A stretch of DNA of 64,000 nucleotides from Candidatus Nitricoxidivorans perseverans (GCA_030246985.1 CP107246.1:248001-312000); one strand, 5' to 3'; counted from the stretch's first letter, positions 52,750 through 62,119 are shown. A program made the numbers and translations. Notes: generated by a model from the sequence alone, not told the origin.

Positions 52750-53540
52750 CAATGGGGAATGGGATGCAGCTTCTCGTGCTTGGCGTCCTTCAATCCCCTG
52801 GGCAACTGGGGTGGCGACTCGGGCTGAAGCTGGATGAAGCCCCGGTTGCGGGCACCGTCCTGCACGTCGTGCGGGTTGTGGCATTCGGTGCAGACGAACC
52901 AGCGCTTCTTGCCCGTGCTGGTGAATTCGCCGATCCGCTTGCCGTGGATGCCGTCGCGCCAGTCGCGCAGCTTGTCGCCGTGGCACTTGCCGCACAGGAG
53001 TTGCGGCTGATCGAAGCTGACCGGATCGCCGAAGTGATCGACGAGCTTGTCGCGCTTGGTCGTGTGGTGGCAATCGAGGCACCAGATGCCGCCGCGGCCG
53101 TGCTGAAGGTTCTCGATGCCCGGCAGCAGCCCCGCCATGGTCGGGATTGGCGTCGGCTTCTTGCCCTTCGGCAGCGTCGGCGGATTGAACGCGGGCCCGA
53201 CACCGTTATGGCAGGCGGTACCGCACATCGGCAGGATGGCCAGCTTTTCCGACCTCGGCTTGATGACCGCGTGCCCCTCCGGAATCTTCTCCAGCAGCGG
53301 CATCTTGCCCATCGGCACGGTGCCGTCGAAGGGGTCGCCATACCAGAGCGCCGCGCCGGTCTTGGGCGAGCACTTCACGTTGGGAAGCCCCGGCTTGATC
53401 TCGCGCTTCGTGATCTCCGAGGCGCCCTTGCGGCTTTCGAAACAGATTTCCTCCTTTTTCTGCGCGTCCTGCGCGAAGACGGGAGCCGCCACCCCGCAGC
53501 AGAACGCGAGGACCATCGTGTGGAATGCAAACTTATTCAT
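52749..53540 (-). CDS. Periplasmic tetrahaem cytochrome c (DsrJ/TtrC-like context)
   Basis: 263 residues from ATG 53540. Signal peptide MNKFAFHTMVLAFCCGVAAPVFAQ. Haem sites: CGTACH 106-111 (three residues between the cysteines, unusual), CLDCH 154-158, CGKCH 183-187 and CTECH 217-221. It is soluble and periplasmic. It follows the NrfD gene by 10 nt and should accept electrons from, or give them to, the Fe-S/NrfD pair. Confidence 0.88.
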   Translation of the reverse strand: MNKFAFHTMVLAFCCGVAAPVFAQDAQKKEEICFESRKGASEITKREIKPGLPNVKCSPKTGAALWYGDPFDGTVPMGKMPLLEKIPEGHAVIKPRSEKLAILPMCGTACHNGVGPAFNPPTLPKGKKPTPIPTMAGLLPGIENLQHGRGGIWCLDCHHTTKRDKLVDHFGDPVSFDQPQLLCGKCHGDKLRDWRDGIHGKRIGEFTSTGKKRWFVCTECHNPHDVQDGARNRGFIQLQPESPPQLPRGLKDAKHEKLHPIPH

Positions 53541-53550
53541 GATCTTCGCC

Positions 53551-54786
53551 TCACTTCGCAGCAGCGGACTGGCCACCGTACTTGATCTCGCCCTGCAGGA
53601 TGCCGATGGCGCCCTTGAGCAGGATGGTCAGGATGAAGAAACCGAACGCCCAGATGCCGAGGGTCATCAGCCACTCGACGAGGGTGGGGTAGTACTCGGT
53701 CACCTCGCCGATCGGAGTGGGGATGAAGCCGGGAACGATCAGCCCCATGCCTTTCTCGATCCATATCCCGGCGAATGCCATGGTACAGAGGATCGGCAGC
53801 AGCTTGTAGTTGGTGCGGATGGCGGGAATCAGGAACAACACGAACGAAGCGACCATGAGGATCACGGAACTCCAGAACCAGGGCGCCAGCTTGGTGAGAC
53901 CATGCAGGCCGAACATCAGATAGTAGAGGCCGTTCGCATGCTCGGTACGGGCATAGAGCTCGACGACGACTTCCGACATCGTCAGGAAGATCGCGATACC
54001 GAGACACCACGTGACGATGGTCGACAGCAGGTTGATCGCGCTGTCCTCGATCCACATTTTCGTGTTCTTGCGGACGATCAGGAAGGCGATGATGATCAGG
54101 GCGGGGCCCGCCGCGAACGCCGTCGCGATGAAGCGGATCGGCATCATGCCGTGGAACCACATCGGACGCGCGGGCATAGTCGCGATCAGGAAGGCCGTGA
54201 CGGTGTGGATGGACAGCGCCCAGACGATAGAGATGTAAACCAGCGGCATGAAGAACCACTTGTTGATCTTGCCGCCCGTGTACTTCACGTAGAGATAGTA
54301 GAAGCCGCAGATGGCGTTCAGGATCAGATAGCCGGTGAGCACCATCACGTCCCAGCCCAGCATCGAGTGCGGGAAATTGTAGATGCCGATGATCGGGATC
54401 ATGTGCCAGAGCCGGTCGGGCCGCCCCATGTGGGCGAAGACGAACATCGTGACCATGATCACGGCGGAGATCGCCAGCATCTCGCCCAGTACCGTGACCT
54501 TGTGCATTCCCTCGTGATGGTAAACATAGGCGGGGAAGACGATGGTCACCGCCCCGGCCGCCACGCCGACGAGGAAGACGAGGTTGGCGAAGTAAAGGCC
54601 GTCGTGGATCTGGCTGGTCATGCCCGTGACGATCAGGCCCTCGGTGTTCTGCAGGTAGAACACATACATCATGCCGACGATGAGCACCGCGAGGGAACCC
54701 ATCCAGGCATAGAACTTCGTGCCGCCCTTGAGGACGTAACGGGTATAGTCGGAAATAAAACTGGTTAGCACGGCCCGGCTCCTCAA
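53551..54786 (-). CDS. NrfD-type integral membrane quinone-interacting subunit
   Basis: 411 residues with about ten membrane helices. It opens with FISDYTRYVLKGGTKFYAWMGSLAVLIVGMMYVFYLQNTEGLIVTGM and belongs to the NrfD/PsrC/DsrP superfamily. Members oxidise or reduce the quinone pool without their own cofactor and pass electrons to an Fe-S partner. It overlaps the Fe-S gene by 4 nt. No Mo-enzyme catalytic subunit is encoded beside it. Confidence 0.9.
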   Translation of the reverse strand: MRSRAVLTSFISDYTRYVLKGGTKFYAWMGSLAVLIVGMMYVFYLQNTEGLIVTGMTSQIHDGLYFANLVFLVGVAAGAVTIVFPAYVYHHEGMHKVTVLGEMLAISAVIMVTMFVFAHMGRPDRLWHMIPIIGIYNFPHSMLGWDVMVLTGYLILNAICGFYYLYVKYTGGKINKWFFMPLVYISIVWALSIHTVTAFLIATMPARPMWFHGMMPIRFIATAFAAGPALIIIAFLIVRKNTKMWIEDSAINLLSTIVTWCLGIAIFLTMSEVVVELYARTEHANGLYYLMFGLHGLTKLAPWFWSSVILMVASFVLFLIPAIRTNYKLLPILCTMAFAGIWIEKGMGLIVPGFIPTPIGEVTEYYPTLVEWLMTLGIWAFGFFILTILLKGAIGILQGEIKYGGQSAAAK

Positions 54787-55874
54787 TCGTAGAAGTAGAA
54801 GAATTTGGGGAAGGTGTTGAGTTCGGCCTTGAGGCGGAACACGTTCTTCCGGGCCAGGATCAGGCTCACTTCGCTTTCCGGGTCGAGCAGATTGCCGAAC
54901 TTGCGTGCGCCGACCGGACAGACCTCGACGCAGGCCGGGTAGCGGCTATGGCGGCTGCGCTGCAGGCACCAGTGGCACTTCTCGACGACGCCGCGCATGC
55001 GCGGCCGGTTGCCCAGATAGTGCGTCACCGGGTTCATGGCCTCCTTCGGCAGGACGGGATTGGCGACGTTGATGCGGCGCGCCCAGTAGGGGCAGGCACC
55101 CATGCACATGCGGCAGCCAATGCACCAGTTGTAGTCGATCACCACCACGCCGTCCGGGTCGCGGTAGGTCGTCCGCACCGGGCAGACCTTGACGCAGGGC
55201 GGCTTTTCGCAGTGCATGCAGGCAATCGGCATGTAGGTCGCATCCTTTTCAGGAACGGCCTCGGGTTCGTAGTGGTACTGGCCCTCGAGGACGGCACCGG
55301 CCGGGGTGTAGGCATTGCCGCCGACCTGGATGCCCAGGCCTTCGGGGTAGCCGTGGTTCATCTTGTCCTTCGAGAACTCGCCGCGTTCCATCCTGAGCAC
55401 CTGGATCCATTCGATGCGCTCGCCGGGCTTGTTGCCGCGCGACTGGTTGTTCTCCTCGACGCAGGCCTTGACGCAGCGGCGGCAGCCGATGCACTTCCTG
55501 ATGTTCAGTGCGTAGCCCATGAGGACGCCGGGCTGGGCCTCGGTGGTGTCGACAGAAACCTGTTTGCCGTATTCGGCAGAATAGCGCCTTTCGAGCCGGG
55601 CGCGCGCCTCGGCCTTTTCCTCGGCCGTCATCAGGCGATAGTTCTTCTGGAAGTGCTCGGCCCATTCGACGGCGGCTTTGGCGTCGCCGGACTGGACCAT
55701 CAACGCCGCCGTACCCATGAGCGACGACATGCTCAGCATGCCGCCGGCCCTCAGGAAGTCACGGCGCGAGACGTTCTTGGTCTCCGTGGAAGGCTCTGCC
55801 GACGTGGGTTGTGCCGGGTATTCGGATGGCCGCTCTCGGTCAGGATCAGCAGCGGGGTTCTCGTTAGGGATCAC
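54783..55874 (-). CDS. Tat-exported four-cluster Fe-S protein (NrfC/DsrO-like)
   Basis: 363 residues from GTG 55874, preceded by GGAGG at 55885-55881 with 6-nt spacing; the open frame goes further but this start is strongly indicated. The twin-arginine signal SRRDFL is at 36-41, then a hydrophobic stretch. Cluster motifs: CIGCRRCVKACVEEN, CMHCEKPPCVKVCP, CIGCRMCMGACPYW and CHWCLQRSRHSRYPACVEVCP. It is the periplasmic electron relay between NrfD and the cytochrome. It is first in the leftward operon. Confidence 0.9.
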   Translation of the reverse strand: MIPNENPAADPDRERPSEYPAQPTSAEPSTETKNVSRRDFLRAGGMLSMSSLMGTAALMVQSGDAKAAVEWAEHFQKNYRLMTAEEKAEARARLERRYSAEYGKQVSVDTTEAQPGVLMGYALNIRKCIGCRRCVKACVEENNQSRGNKPGERIEWIQVLRMERGEFSKDKMNHGYPEGLGIQVGGNAYTPAGAVLEGQYHYEPEAVPEKDATYMPIACMHCEKPPCVKVCPVRTTYRDPDGVVVIDYNWCIGCRMCMGACPYWARRINVANPVLPKEAMNPVTHYLGNRPRMRGVVEKCHWCLQRSRHSRYPACVEVCPVGARKFGNLLDPESEVSLILARKNVFRLKAELNTFPKFFYFYD

Positions 55875-56040
55875 AATTATCCTCCAATGTGGGGAAATGG
55901 TTTCATCTGCGCAAGTTACGGCGAATGGAATCCGGGATCGAACCGTCGCCATATGAGGGGCAGTCAGGCCGCGATTTTACACTCTCTCTGTACCGAAACA
56001 TTGTCTGAAGAGGGTTATGAGCGGGTCATGCGGTCGGTGG

Positions 56041-56436
56041 CTACTTGATCAGCTTCAGCCGGGGACGGCCCGGCGAGGGGGGGGCTTCCACGGCGTCGGC
56101 GTCGCGCGGCACATCGGAACCCTCCTCCGTTGCTTGCGGTTCGAACGCCATTCCCTGCCCGTTCTCGCGTGCATAGATCGCCATGACCGCCGCAATGGGA
56201 ATCCGCACTGGAAACGCGGCCCCGTTGAAACGCGCCTGGAAGGTGATTTCCTCATTGTCGAGGAGCAGTTTCTGCGTCGCTTCAGGCCCGGCGTTGAGGA
56301 CGATCTGCCCGTCGCGCACGTATTCGCGGGGCACGCGCACCCGCTCGTCCACCGCCACCGCAAGATAGGGCGTGAAGCCCTGGTCGACGCACCACTGGTA
56401 AATGGCGCGCAGCAGGTAAGGCTTGGTGGAGACCAT
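56041..56436 (-). CDS. sspB: ClpXP protease specificity-enhancing factor SspB
   Basis: 131 residues from ATG 56436 (MVSTKPYLLRAIYQWCVDQGFTPYLAVAVD). The opening and the AFPVRIPIAAVMAIYARENGQGMAFE part are SspB. The C-terminus GRPRLKLIK is the conserved ClpX-binding tail. It delivers ssrA-tagged proteins to ClpXP. It lies 26 nt after sspA. Confidence 0.95.
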   Translation of the reverse strand: MVSTKPYLLRAIYQWCVDQGFTPYLAVAVDERVRVPREYVRDGQIVLNAGPEATQKLLLDNEEITFQARFNGAAFPVRIPIAAVMAIYARENGQGMAFEPQATEEGSDVPRDADAVEAPPSPGRPRLKLIK

Positions 56437-56462
56437 GGGACGCAGCAGCCCGGCCGCGCCTT

Positions 56463-57059
56463 CTAGCGGCGCATCACCTTTTCGGACGGCGTCAGGGCGT
56501 CGATGAAGCCCTGACGGGAGAAGACGCGCTCGGCGTACTTCATAAGCGGCGCGGCGGCCTTGGGCAGCTCGATGCCGTAATGATCGAGGCGCCACAGCAG
56601 CGGGGCAATGGCCACGTCGAGCATCGAGAATTCGTCGCCCAGCACGTGCTTCTGCTTTGTGAATATAGGGGCCAGTTCCGTCAGACGATCGCGCACGTGG
56701 GCGCGCGCCTTGTCGGCCGTCTTCAGGTTTTTCTCGATGGTATCGATGTGACTGAAAAGCTCGTGCTCCATCGTGAACAGCAACTGGCGGGCACGAGCCC
56801 GCATCTGCGGGTCGGGCGGCATCATCTGCGGGTGGGGGAAACGCTCGTCGATGTATTCGTTGATGATGTTCGACTCGTAGAGCACCAGGTCGCGATCCAC
56901 CAGAACCGGCACGCGGTTGTAGGGGTTGATGACGGCGATGTCTTCAGGTTTGTTGAACAGATCGACGTCGATCACCTGGAAGTCCATCTGCTTTTCGTAC
57001 AGGACGATCCGGCAGCGGTGGCTGAACGGGCAGGTGGTACCCGAGTACAGATTCATCAT
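56463..57059 (-). CDS. sspA: Stringent starvation protein A (GST fold)
   Basis: 198 residues from ATG 57059 (MMNLYSGTTCPFSHRCRIVLYEKQMDF; ATG 57056 is equally possible). Glutaredoxin/GST-like N-terminal domain with the CPFSHR site, then an all-helical C-terminal domain. SspA binds RNA polymerase with sigma70 in many proteobacteria. In betaproteobacteria it normally follows petABC; here only a scar is found in that place. Confidence 0.94.
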   Translation of the reverse strand: MMNLYSGTTCPFSHRCRIVLYEKQMDFQVIDVDLFNKPEDIAVINPYNRVPVLVDRDLVLYESNIINEYIDERFPHPQMMPPDPQMRARARQLLFTMEHELFSHIDTIEKNLKTADKARAHVRDRLTELAPIFTKQKHVLGDEFSMLDVAIAPLLWRLDHYGIELPKAAAPLMKYAERVFSRQGFIDALTPSEKVMRR

Positions 57060-57163
57060 GGCACTCGTACCCCAAGAATAGTCGGCGTCGCGCACCACCT
57101 TGCGAACCGATGGTGCGTTGACTTCACGATGCCCCATATGCAGCATTCGGCGCGATTGGCAAG

Positions 57164-57280
57164 TTAGTTGACGTCTTTCCCATACTCGCGTTCAAGCGGG
57201 CAGGCAAAGACAAAGAGGGTCGCGGCGGCGACGAGCAGGCGCCGCCGGCCACAGACAACAACTTTTCCGTCACAACTCAT
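57164..57280 (-). pseudogene. Deletion scar joining petA start to petC end (bc1 complex genes lost)
   Basis: 38 codons, ATG 57280 to TAA 57164. The first half (VVVCGRRRLLVAAAT) looks like the Tat signal of Rieske protein PetA, which typically reads GRRRFLxAAT. The second half (PLEREYGKDVN) looks like the C-terminus of cytochrome c1 PetC, typically LKREYWKDV. The join would lie in LFVFAC. The scar sits 104 nt upstream of sspA, where petABC normally is. The resemblance is short and from memory, so it is an inference. Confidence 0.55.
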
Positions 57281-57450
57281 ACTGTTATCCCTGAAATTAG
57301 AGAACGTCGAAACCGAAGAGCCGCAGATTATACAGAACTTGAAGGGGCGGTTAAAGGCTTGCATTCCCCATTCCTCGAAATCGCGGGTTCCGATGCGGCC
57401 CGAACCTGCTATCTTCCGACGTCTCCAACGATCCGCGATCAGGACAGTTC

Positions 57451-58095
57451 ATGAATTCCGCCACCTTTCCCGATTTCTTCGCCGCCGCGCCGTCAATTGC
57501 CGTTTTCGATCCGCTGGCGGATTTCCTGGGGGCCGCGCAGGGCGGCGCCATCGAGTACGGCTATGGCGATGCGGTGCGCCTGGCGGGGCACTCATGCCCG
57601 ACGGTGGCCTCGGCCTTCCTGATGACCCGGGCGGCCCTGGCGGCGCTTTATCCCGGCGCCCTTCCGGAACGCGGCGGCGTCCGGGTCGAGTTCAGGGAAG
57701 AGCAGGATGCCGGGGTCGCCGGCGTCATGGCCGCCGTGACCACCCTCGTCACCGGGGCCGCCGGGGAGGGCGGGTTCAAGGGCCTCGGCGGGCGCTTCTG
57801 CCGCCGAGGCCTACTGGCCTTCGGCTGCCCCGTGGGCGGCGTCGCGCGCTTCCGGCGCGTCGACAGCGGCGCGGCCGTAGAGGTTACGGCCCGGCTGGAC
57901 CGCCTGCCCGGCGACCCGCGCATGGCCCGGCTGATGCCGCTGTGCCTGTCCGGCGAGGCGAACGCCGGGGAGACCGCGCTGTTCAGGCAGTTGTGGCAGG
58001 AACGGGTTCGCCGCCTGCTCATCGAGCATGCCGACGATCCCGCCATCATCGAGGTTTCCGCCGTGACCCCGAGCCCTGACGGAGCGGCGCGATGA
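57451..58095 (+). CDS. FmdE-like protein
   Basis: 214 residues. YGDAVRLAGHSCPTVASAFLMTRAALAALYP is the FmdE (formylmethanofuran dehydrogenase subunit E-like) motif, with the GHSCP Cys/His metal-site candidate. Outside methanogens the function is unknown. Its last 4 nt overlap the nnrS start (ATGA), so the two proteins are made together and may share a role in NO or metal handling. Confidence 0.78.
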   Translation: MNSATFPDFFAAAPSIAVFDPLADFLGAAQGGAIEYGYGDAVRLAGHSCPTVASAFLMTRAALAALYPGALPERGGVRVEFREEQDAGVAGVMAAVTTLVTGAAGEGGFKGLGGRFCRRGLLAFGCPVGGVARFRRVDSGAAVEVTARLDRLPGDPRMARLMPLCLSGEANAGETALFRQLWQERVRRLLIEHADDPAIIEVSAVTPSPDGAAR

Positions 58096-59255
58096 ACCTG
58101 TCCTCGCATCCCTTCTGGCAGGCCGGCTTCCGGCCCTTCTTCGCGCTGGCCTGCCTGTCCGGGGTGGGCCTGTCGGTGCTGTGGGCGCTGATCTTCACGG
58201 GCGCCGTGTCGCCGCCGCAGACTTCCTTCTCCGTGTTCCAGTGGCATGCCCATGAGATGTTCTTCGGCTTCGGATGGGCGGTCCTCGGCGGTTTCCTGCT
58301 GACTTCGACCAAGAACTGGGTCGGGATTCGCGGCTACCACGGCAAGGCCCTGGTGTTCCTCGCCGCCGCCTGGGTCTTCGAGCGGGCCGGCATGTGGCTC
58401 GAAGGCGCCTGGCCGCCGCTCCTGTTCCGGCTGTCGAACAACCTGTTCCTGGTTTCGATCGTCGCGATGATCCTGTGGACGCTCCTGCGGTACCGCGCGA
58501 AGGACAGCTACCGCGGCGACAACATCTTCTTCCTGCTCCTCCTCCCCCTGTTCCCGGTGGCGAAGAACCTGATGCTGGGCGCCGACGCCCCCCAGGCGGG
58601 CTGGGTCATGGCGATCGGGCTGTTCCGGCTGGCCTTCCTGATCATGCTCGAACGCACCCTGAGCCAGTTCATGAAGGGCGCCTTCCAGGTCGATATCCTG
58701 CGCAACGGCGCATTGGACAAGGCCATCAAGGCGCTCGCCCTCGTCCTGGCCTTCGCGGGGCTGCTGCCGCCGCCGGTTTCGGCCGCGCTCGCCGTGCTGC
58801 TCGCGCTGCTGCTCGCCGGCCGGTTCGCCTTCTGGAAGCCGCACCTGGCCCTGCGGCGGCTCGACATCGGCGTCATGTACCTGGGCTACCTTGCCATCGT
58901 CGCCCAGCTGCTGCTCGACGCCGCCGGCCAGCTCGCGCACCCGGCATGGATCGGCACGGTATCCGTCCACGTTTTCACTTTCGGCGCGATGGGCCTGGTC
59001 TTCCCCGCCATGCTGATCCGTATCTCGAAGGGCCATACGGGCAGAAAGCCGGCCTTCGACGGCGTCGACAAGGCGGCGCTGCGGATCATGGTGCTGGCCT
59101 TCATCCTGCGCGTCATCGCGCCGCAGGCGCTCCCGGGGAGCTACCCGCTCTGGATATCGCTCGCCGCGGCCTGCTGGCTCGCCTGCTTCGCGATGCTCGG
59201 CTGGCGATACATCCCCTTCCTCATGCAGCCGCGGGTGGATGGCAAGGCGGGCTGA
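58092..59255 (+). CDS. nnrS: NnrS family haem-copper membrane protein
   Basis: 387 residues with about twelve hydrophobic segments. SHPFWQAGFRPFFALACLSGVGLSVLWAL and FQWHAHEMFFGFGWAVLGGFLLTSTKNW are NnrS signatures, with conserved His residues for haem and copper. NnrS protects cells against nitric oxide stress. A long leftward frame covers the same DNA but is a codon-bias shadow. Confidence 0.93.
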   Translation: MNLSSHPFWQAGFRPFFALACLSGVGLSVLWALIFTGAVSPPQTSFSVFQWHAHEMFFGFGWAVLGGFLLTSTKNWVGIRGYHGKALVFLAAAWVFERAGMWLEGAWPPLLFRLSNNLFLVSIVAMILWTLLRYRAKDSYRGDNIFFLLLLPLFPVAKNLMLGADAPQAGWVMAIGLFRLAFLIMLERTLSQFMKGAFQVDILRNGALDKAIKALALVLAFAGLLPPPVSAALAVLLALLLAGRFAFWKPHLALRRLDIGVMYLGYLAIVAQLLLDAAGQLAHPAWIGTVSVHVFTFGAMGLVFPAMLIRISKGHTGRKPAFDGVDKAALRIMVLAFILRVIAPQALPGSYPLWISLAAACWLACFAMLGWRYIPFLMQPRVDGKAG

Positions 59256-59332
59256 AGCCGGGTTAACTGTTGACCGCATCCAGCCCACCATCCTGGACTA
59301 TGATGGAAGCGTTTTGTTGACGGGAGAAGACC

Positions 59333-59755
59333 ATGGCAATTTCCAGGAAGAAGCTGCTGGCCGAGCTCAACAAGGATCTGGAATGGGAGTACGCCGCCGC
59401 CATCCAGTACGTGCAGCACGCCGCGACGATCAGCGGCGCCCAGTACGACTCGATCCAGAAAGAGCTGCTGATCCACGCCCAGGAGGAGATGCAGCATGCC
59501 GTGATGCTCTCCGAGCAGATCGACTTCCTCGGCGGCGTTCCGACCGTCGAAGTGGAAAAGCGCGAAGTTTCCGGCGATAGCGTGAAAATGCTCCGGCAGG
59601 ACCTGGCTGGCGAGGAGAACGCCATCGCCCGCTATCGGGAGCGCATCGCCCAGGCCGAGGCGCTCAGGGAATACGGCCTGCGCCGCGTGCTCGAGGACAT
59701 CCTGATCCAGGAGGAGGAGCACAAGCGCGACATCGCCACCGCGCTCGCCGATTGA
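59333..59755 (+). CDS. Ferritin-like (bacterioferritin-type) di-iron protein
   Basis: 140 residues, a four-helix bundle. Candidate di-iron ligands: [28 protein letters not shown] (ExxH), [13 protein letters not shown] and [10 protein letters not shown] (ExxH). AGAAG-like GGGAGAAG precedes the ATG. It probably stores or detoxifies iron or peroxide. It lies between nnrS and fumC with a 77-nt gap on the left. Confidence 0.82.
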   Translation: MAISRKKLLAELNKDLEWEYAAAIQYVQHAATISGAQYDSIQKELLIHAQEEMQHAVMLSEQIDFLGGVPTVEVEKREVSGDSVKMLRQDLAGEENAIARYRERIAQAEALREYGLRRVLEDILIQEEEHKRDIATALAD

Positions 59756-59780
59756 GGCCGGCCGGCCCCGGAAGGACGCC

Positions 59781-61172
59781 ATGAACGCGAGCCGGACGGA
59801 ACGCGATTCCTCTGGCGCCGTCGAGGTGCCCGCCGACCGGCTCTGGGGTGCGCAGACGCAGCGGTCGCTGGCGAACTTCGCCATTTCCGTCGAGCGCATG
59901 CCTGCAGAGATCATCCTCGCGCTCGCGGCCGTGAAATCCGCCTGCGCCCGCGTCAACCGCGACCTCGGCCTGCTACCGGAGGACAAGGCGGCGGCCATCG
60001 TCGCCGCGGCGGAAGAGGTATTGTCCGGCCGGCACGGGCAGGAATTCCCGCTCTCCGTCTGGCAGACGGGATCGGGTACGCAGACCAACATGAACATGAA
60101 CGAGGTGCTGGCCAACCGCGCCTCGGAACTGCTCGGCGGCGGGCGCGGCGGGGACCGCCGCGTACATCCCAACGACGACGTCAACCTCGGCCAGTCGTCG
60201 AACGACGTCTTCTCCACCGCCATGCATGTCGCGGCGGCCACCGGCGTCGTCCGTTCGTTGCTGCCGGCGCTGGGGCGCCTGCGCGCCACGCTGTCGGCGA
60301 AGTCGGACGCGTTCGCCGGCATCGTCAAGATCGGCCGCACCCATTTGCAGGACGCGACACCGCTGACCCTGGGCCAGGAGTTCTCCGGCTACGTCGCCCA
60401 ACTCGACCACGCCGACGCCGTCGTCCAGGGCGCGCTGCCGTCGCTCTACCCGTTGGCCGTGGGCGGCACCGCCGTCGGCACCGGCCTCAACACCCATCCC
60501 GAGTTCGGCGCGCGCGTCGCCGCCGAACTCGCGCAGCGCCACGGCCTGCCGTTCGCCGCCGCCGCCAACAAGTTCGCCGCGCTGGCCGCGCACGACGGCC
60601 TCGTCGCCGCGCACGGCGCCCTCCGAGTGCTCGCCGTCGCCCTGACGAAGATCGCCAACGATATCCGCTGGCTGGCTTCCGGGCCGCGCTGCGGGCTCGG
60701 CGAGATCGCCATTCCGGAGAACGAACCCGGCAGCTCGATCATGCCGGGCAAGGTCAACCCGACGCAGTGCGAGGCGCTGCTCATGCTCTGCGTCCAGGTC
60801 ATGGCCAACGACGTCGCCGTCGGCATCGCCGGCGCTTCCGGCAATTTCGAATTGAACGTCGGCAAGCCGCTCATCGCCCACAATTTCCAGCAAAGCGTGC
60901 GGCTGCTCGCCGACGGGATGACGAGCTTCGAGGCCCGTTGCGCGCGCGGCATCGAGGCCAATCGGGAGCGCATCGGCGAACTTCTGGAGTGTTCCCTGAT
61001 GCTGGTGACGGCGCTCGCGCCGCACATCGGCTACGACCGCGCCGCCGAAATTGCCAAGCGCGCGCACGCACAGGGCGAAACCCTGCGCGAGGCGGCGCTC
61101 GCGCTGGGGTACGTCACGGCGGAGGATTTCGATCGCTGGGTGCGGCCCGGCGAGATGACCGGCGGCGCTTAG
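59781..61172 (+). CDS. fumC: Fumarate hydratase class II
   Basis: 463 residues, normal. [32 protein letters not shown] opens the fold, [20 protein letters not shown] and [22 protein letters not shown] line the active site, and [16 protein letters not shown] is the lyase signature loop. It is the iron-independent enzyme of the TCA cycle. It is 25 nt downstream of the ferritin-like gene. Confidence 0.96.
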   Translation: MNASRTERDSSGAVEVPADRLWGAQTQRSLANFAISVERMPAEIILALAAVKSACARVNRDLGLLPEDKAAAIVAAAEEVLSGRHGQEFPLSVWQTGSGTQTNMNMNEVLANRASELLGGGRGGDRRVHPNDDVNLGQSSNDVFSTAMHVAAATGVVRSLLPALGRLRATLSAKSDAFAGIVKIGRTHLQDATPLTLGQEFSGYVAQLDHADAVVQGALPSLYPLAVGGTAVGTGLNTHPEFGARVAAELAQRHGLPFAAAANKFAALAAHDGLVAAHGALRVLAVALTKIANDIRWLASGPRCGLGEIAIPENEPGSSIMPGKVNPTQCEALLMLCVQVMANDVAVGIAGASGNFELNVGKPLIAHNFQQSVRLLADGMTSFEARCARGIEANRERIGELLECSLMLVTALAPHIGYDRAAEIAKRAHAQGETLREAALALGYVTAEDFDRWVRPGEMTGGA

Positions 61173-61194
61173 CTTATCGGCGAGCTCCGGTATC

Positions 61195-62106
61195 ATGGGC
61201 GTCATGGCCTACCGCACCCTCGAAGACTTCGTCGGCGACACACCGCTCGTCCGGCTCAAGCGCATCCCCGGCGAGGAGAACGCGCGCCGCAACAACGTCA
61301 TCCTCGCCAAGCTGGAAGGCAACAATCCGGCCGGGTCGGTCAAGGACCGTCCGGCGCTGTCGATGATCCTGCGCGCCGAGGAACGCGGCGACATCCGGCC
61401 CGGCGACACGCTGGTCGAGGCGACCTCGGGCAACACCGGCATCGCGCTGGCGATGGCGGCCGCGATGCGCGGCTACGGCATGGTGCTCGTGATGCCGGAG
61501 AACCAGAGCGTCGAGCGGTGCCAGACCATGCGCGCCTTCGGCGCCGAGCTGGTGCTGACGCCCAAGGCGGCCAGCATGGAGGGCGCGCGCGACGCGGCCG
61601 AGCGCATGGTCGCGGAGGGCCGCGGCGTCATGCTCGACCAGTTCTCGAATCCCGACAATCCGCTGGCCCACTACGAGGGCACCGGCCCTGAAATATGGCG
61701 CGACACGGAAGGCCGCGTCACCCACTTCGTCTCCAGCATGGGCACAACGGGCACCATCATGGGCTGCTCGCGTTTCCTCAAGGAGAAGAACCCCGCCGTG
61801 CGGATCGTCGGCTGTCAGCCGGAGGAAGGCGCCCAGATTCCCGGCATCCGCAAGTGGCCCATGGAATATCTGCCGAAGATCTGCGACTTCTCGCGCATCG
61901 ACCGCCTCGAATATGTGGGCCAGCGGGAGGCCGAGGAGATGACCCGGCGCATGGCCCGCGAGGAGGGCATCTTCGCCGGCATCTCCTCCGGCGGCGGATT
62001 GGCCGTGGCGCTGCGCATCGCCCGCGAGGTCGAGAACGCGGTGATCGTCACCATCGTTTGCGATCGCGGCGACCGCTACCTGTCCACCGGGGTCTTTCCC
62101 GCCTGA
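61195..62106 (+). CDS. cysM: Cysteine synthase B
   Basis: 303 residues from ATG 61195 (ATG 61204 alternative). It is a PLP enzyme with the Schiff-base lysine in NNPAGSVKDRPAL (Lys50), the substrate loop TSGNTGIALA and the phosphate cup GTTGTIMG. The CysM-type length and EGTGPEIW segment separate it from CysK. It makes cysteine from O-acetylserine and sulfide or thiosulfate. Confidence 0.94.
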   Translation: MGVMAYRTLEDFVGDTPLVRLKRIPGEENARRNNVILAKLEGNNPAGSVKDRPALSMILRAEERGDIRPGDTLVEATSGNTGIALAMAAAMRGYGMVLVMPENQSVERCQTMRAFGAELVLTPKAASMEGARDAAERMVAEGRGVMLDQFSNPDNPLAHYEGTGPEIWRDTEGRVTHFVSSMGTTGTIMGCSRFLKEKNPAVRIVGCQPEEGAQIPGIRKWPMEYLPKICDFSRIDRLEYVGQREAEEMTRRMAREEGIFAGISSGGGLAVALRIAREVENAVIVTIVCDRGDRYLSTGVFPA

Positions 62107-62119
62107 GCCTGGAGTGCGG

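Noticed and set aside
57648-59291. Leftward open frame of 547 codons over FmdE/nnrS
   Set aside because: Translation rich in Glu, Gln, Arg and His without domains; antisense to NnrS with its conserved His motifs.
59270-59304. Promoter TTGACC / TATGAT upstream of the ferritin-like gene
   Set aside because: The two boxes are 23 nt apart, too far for sigma70.
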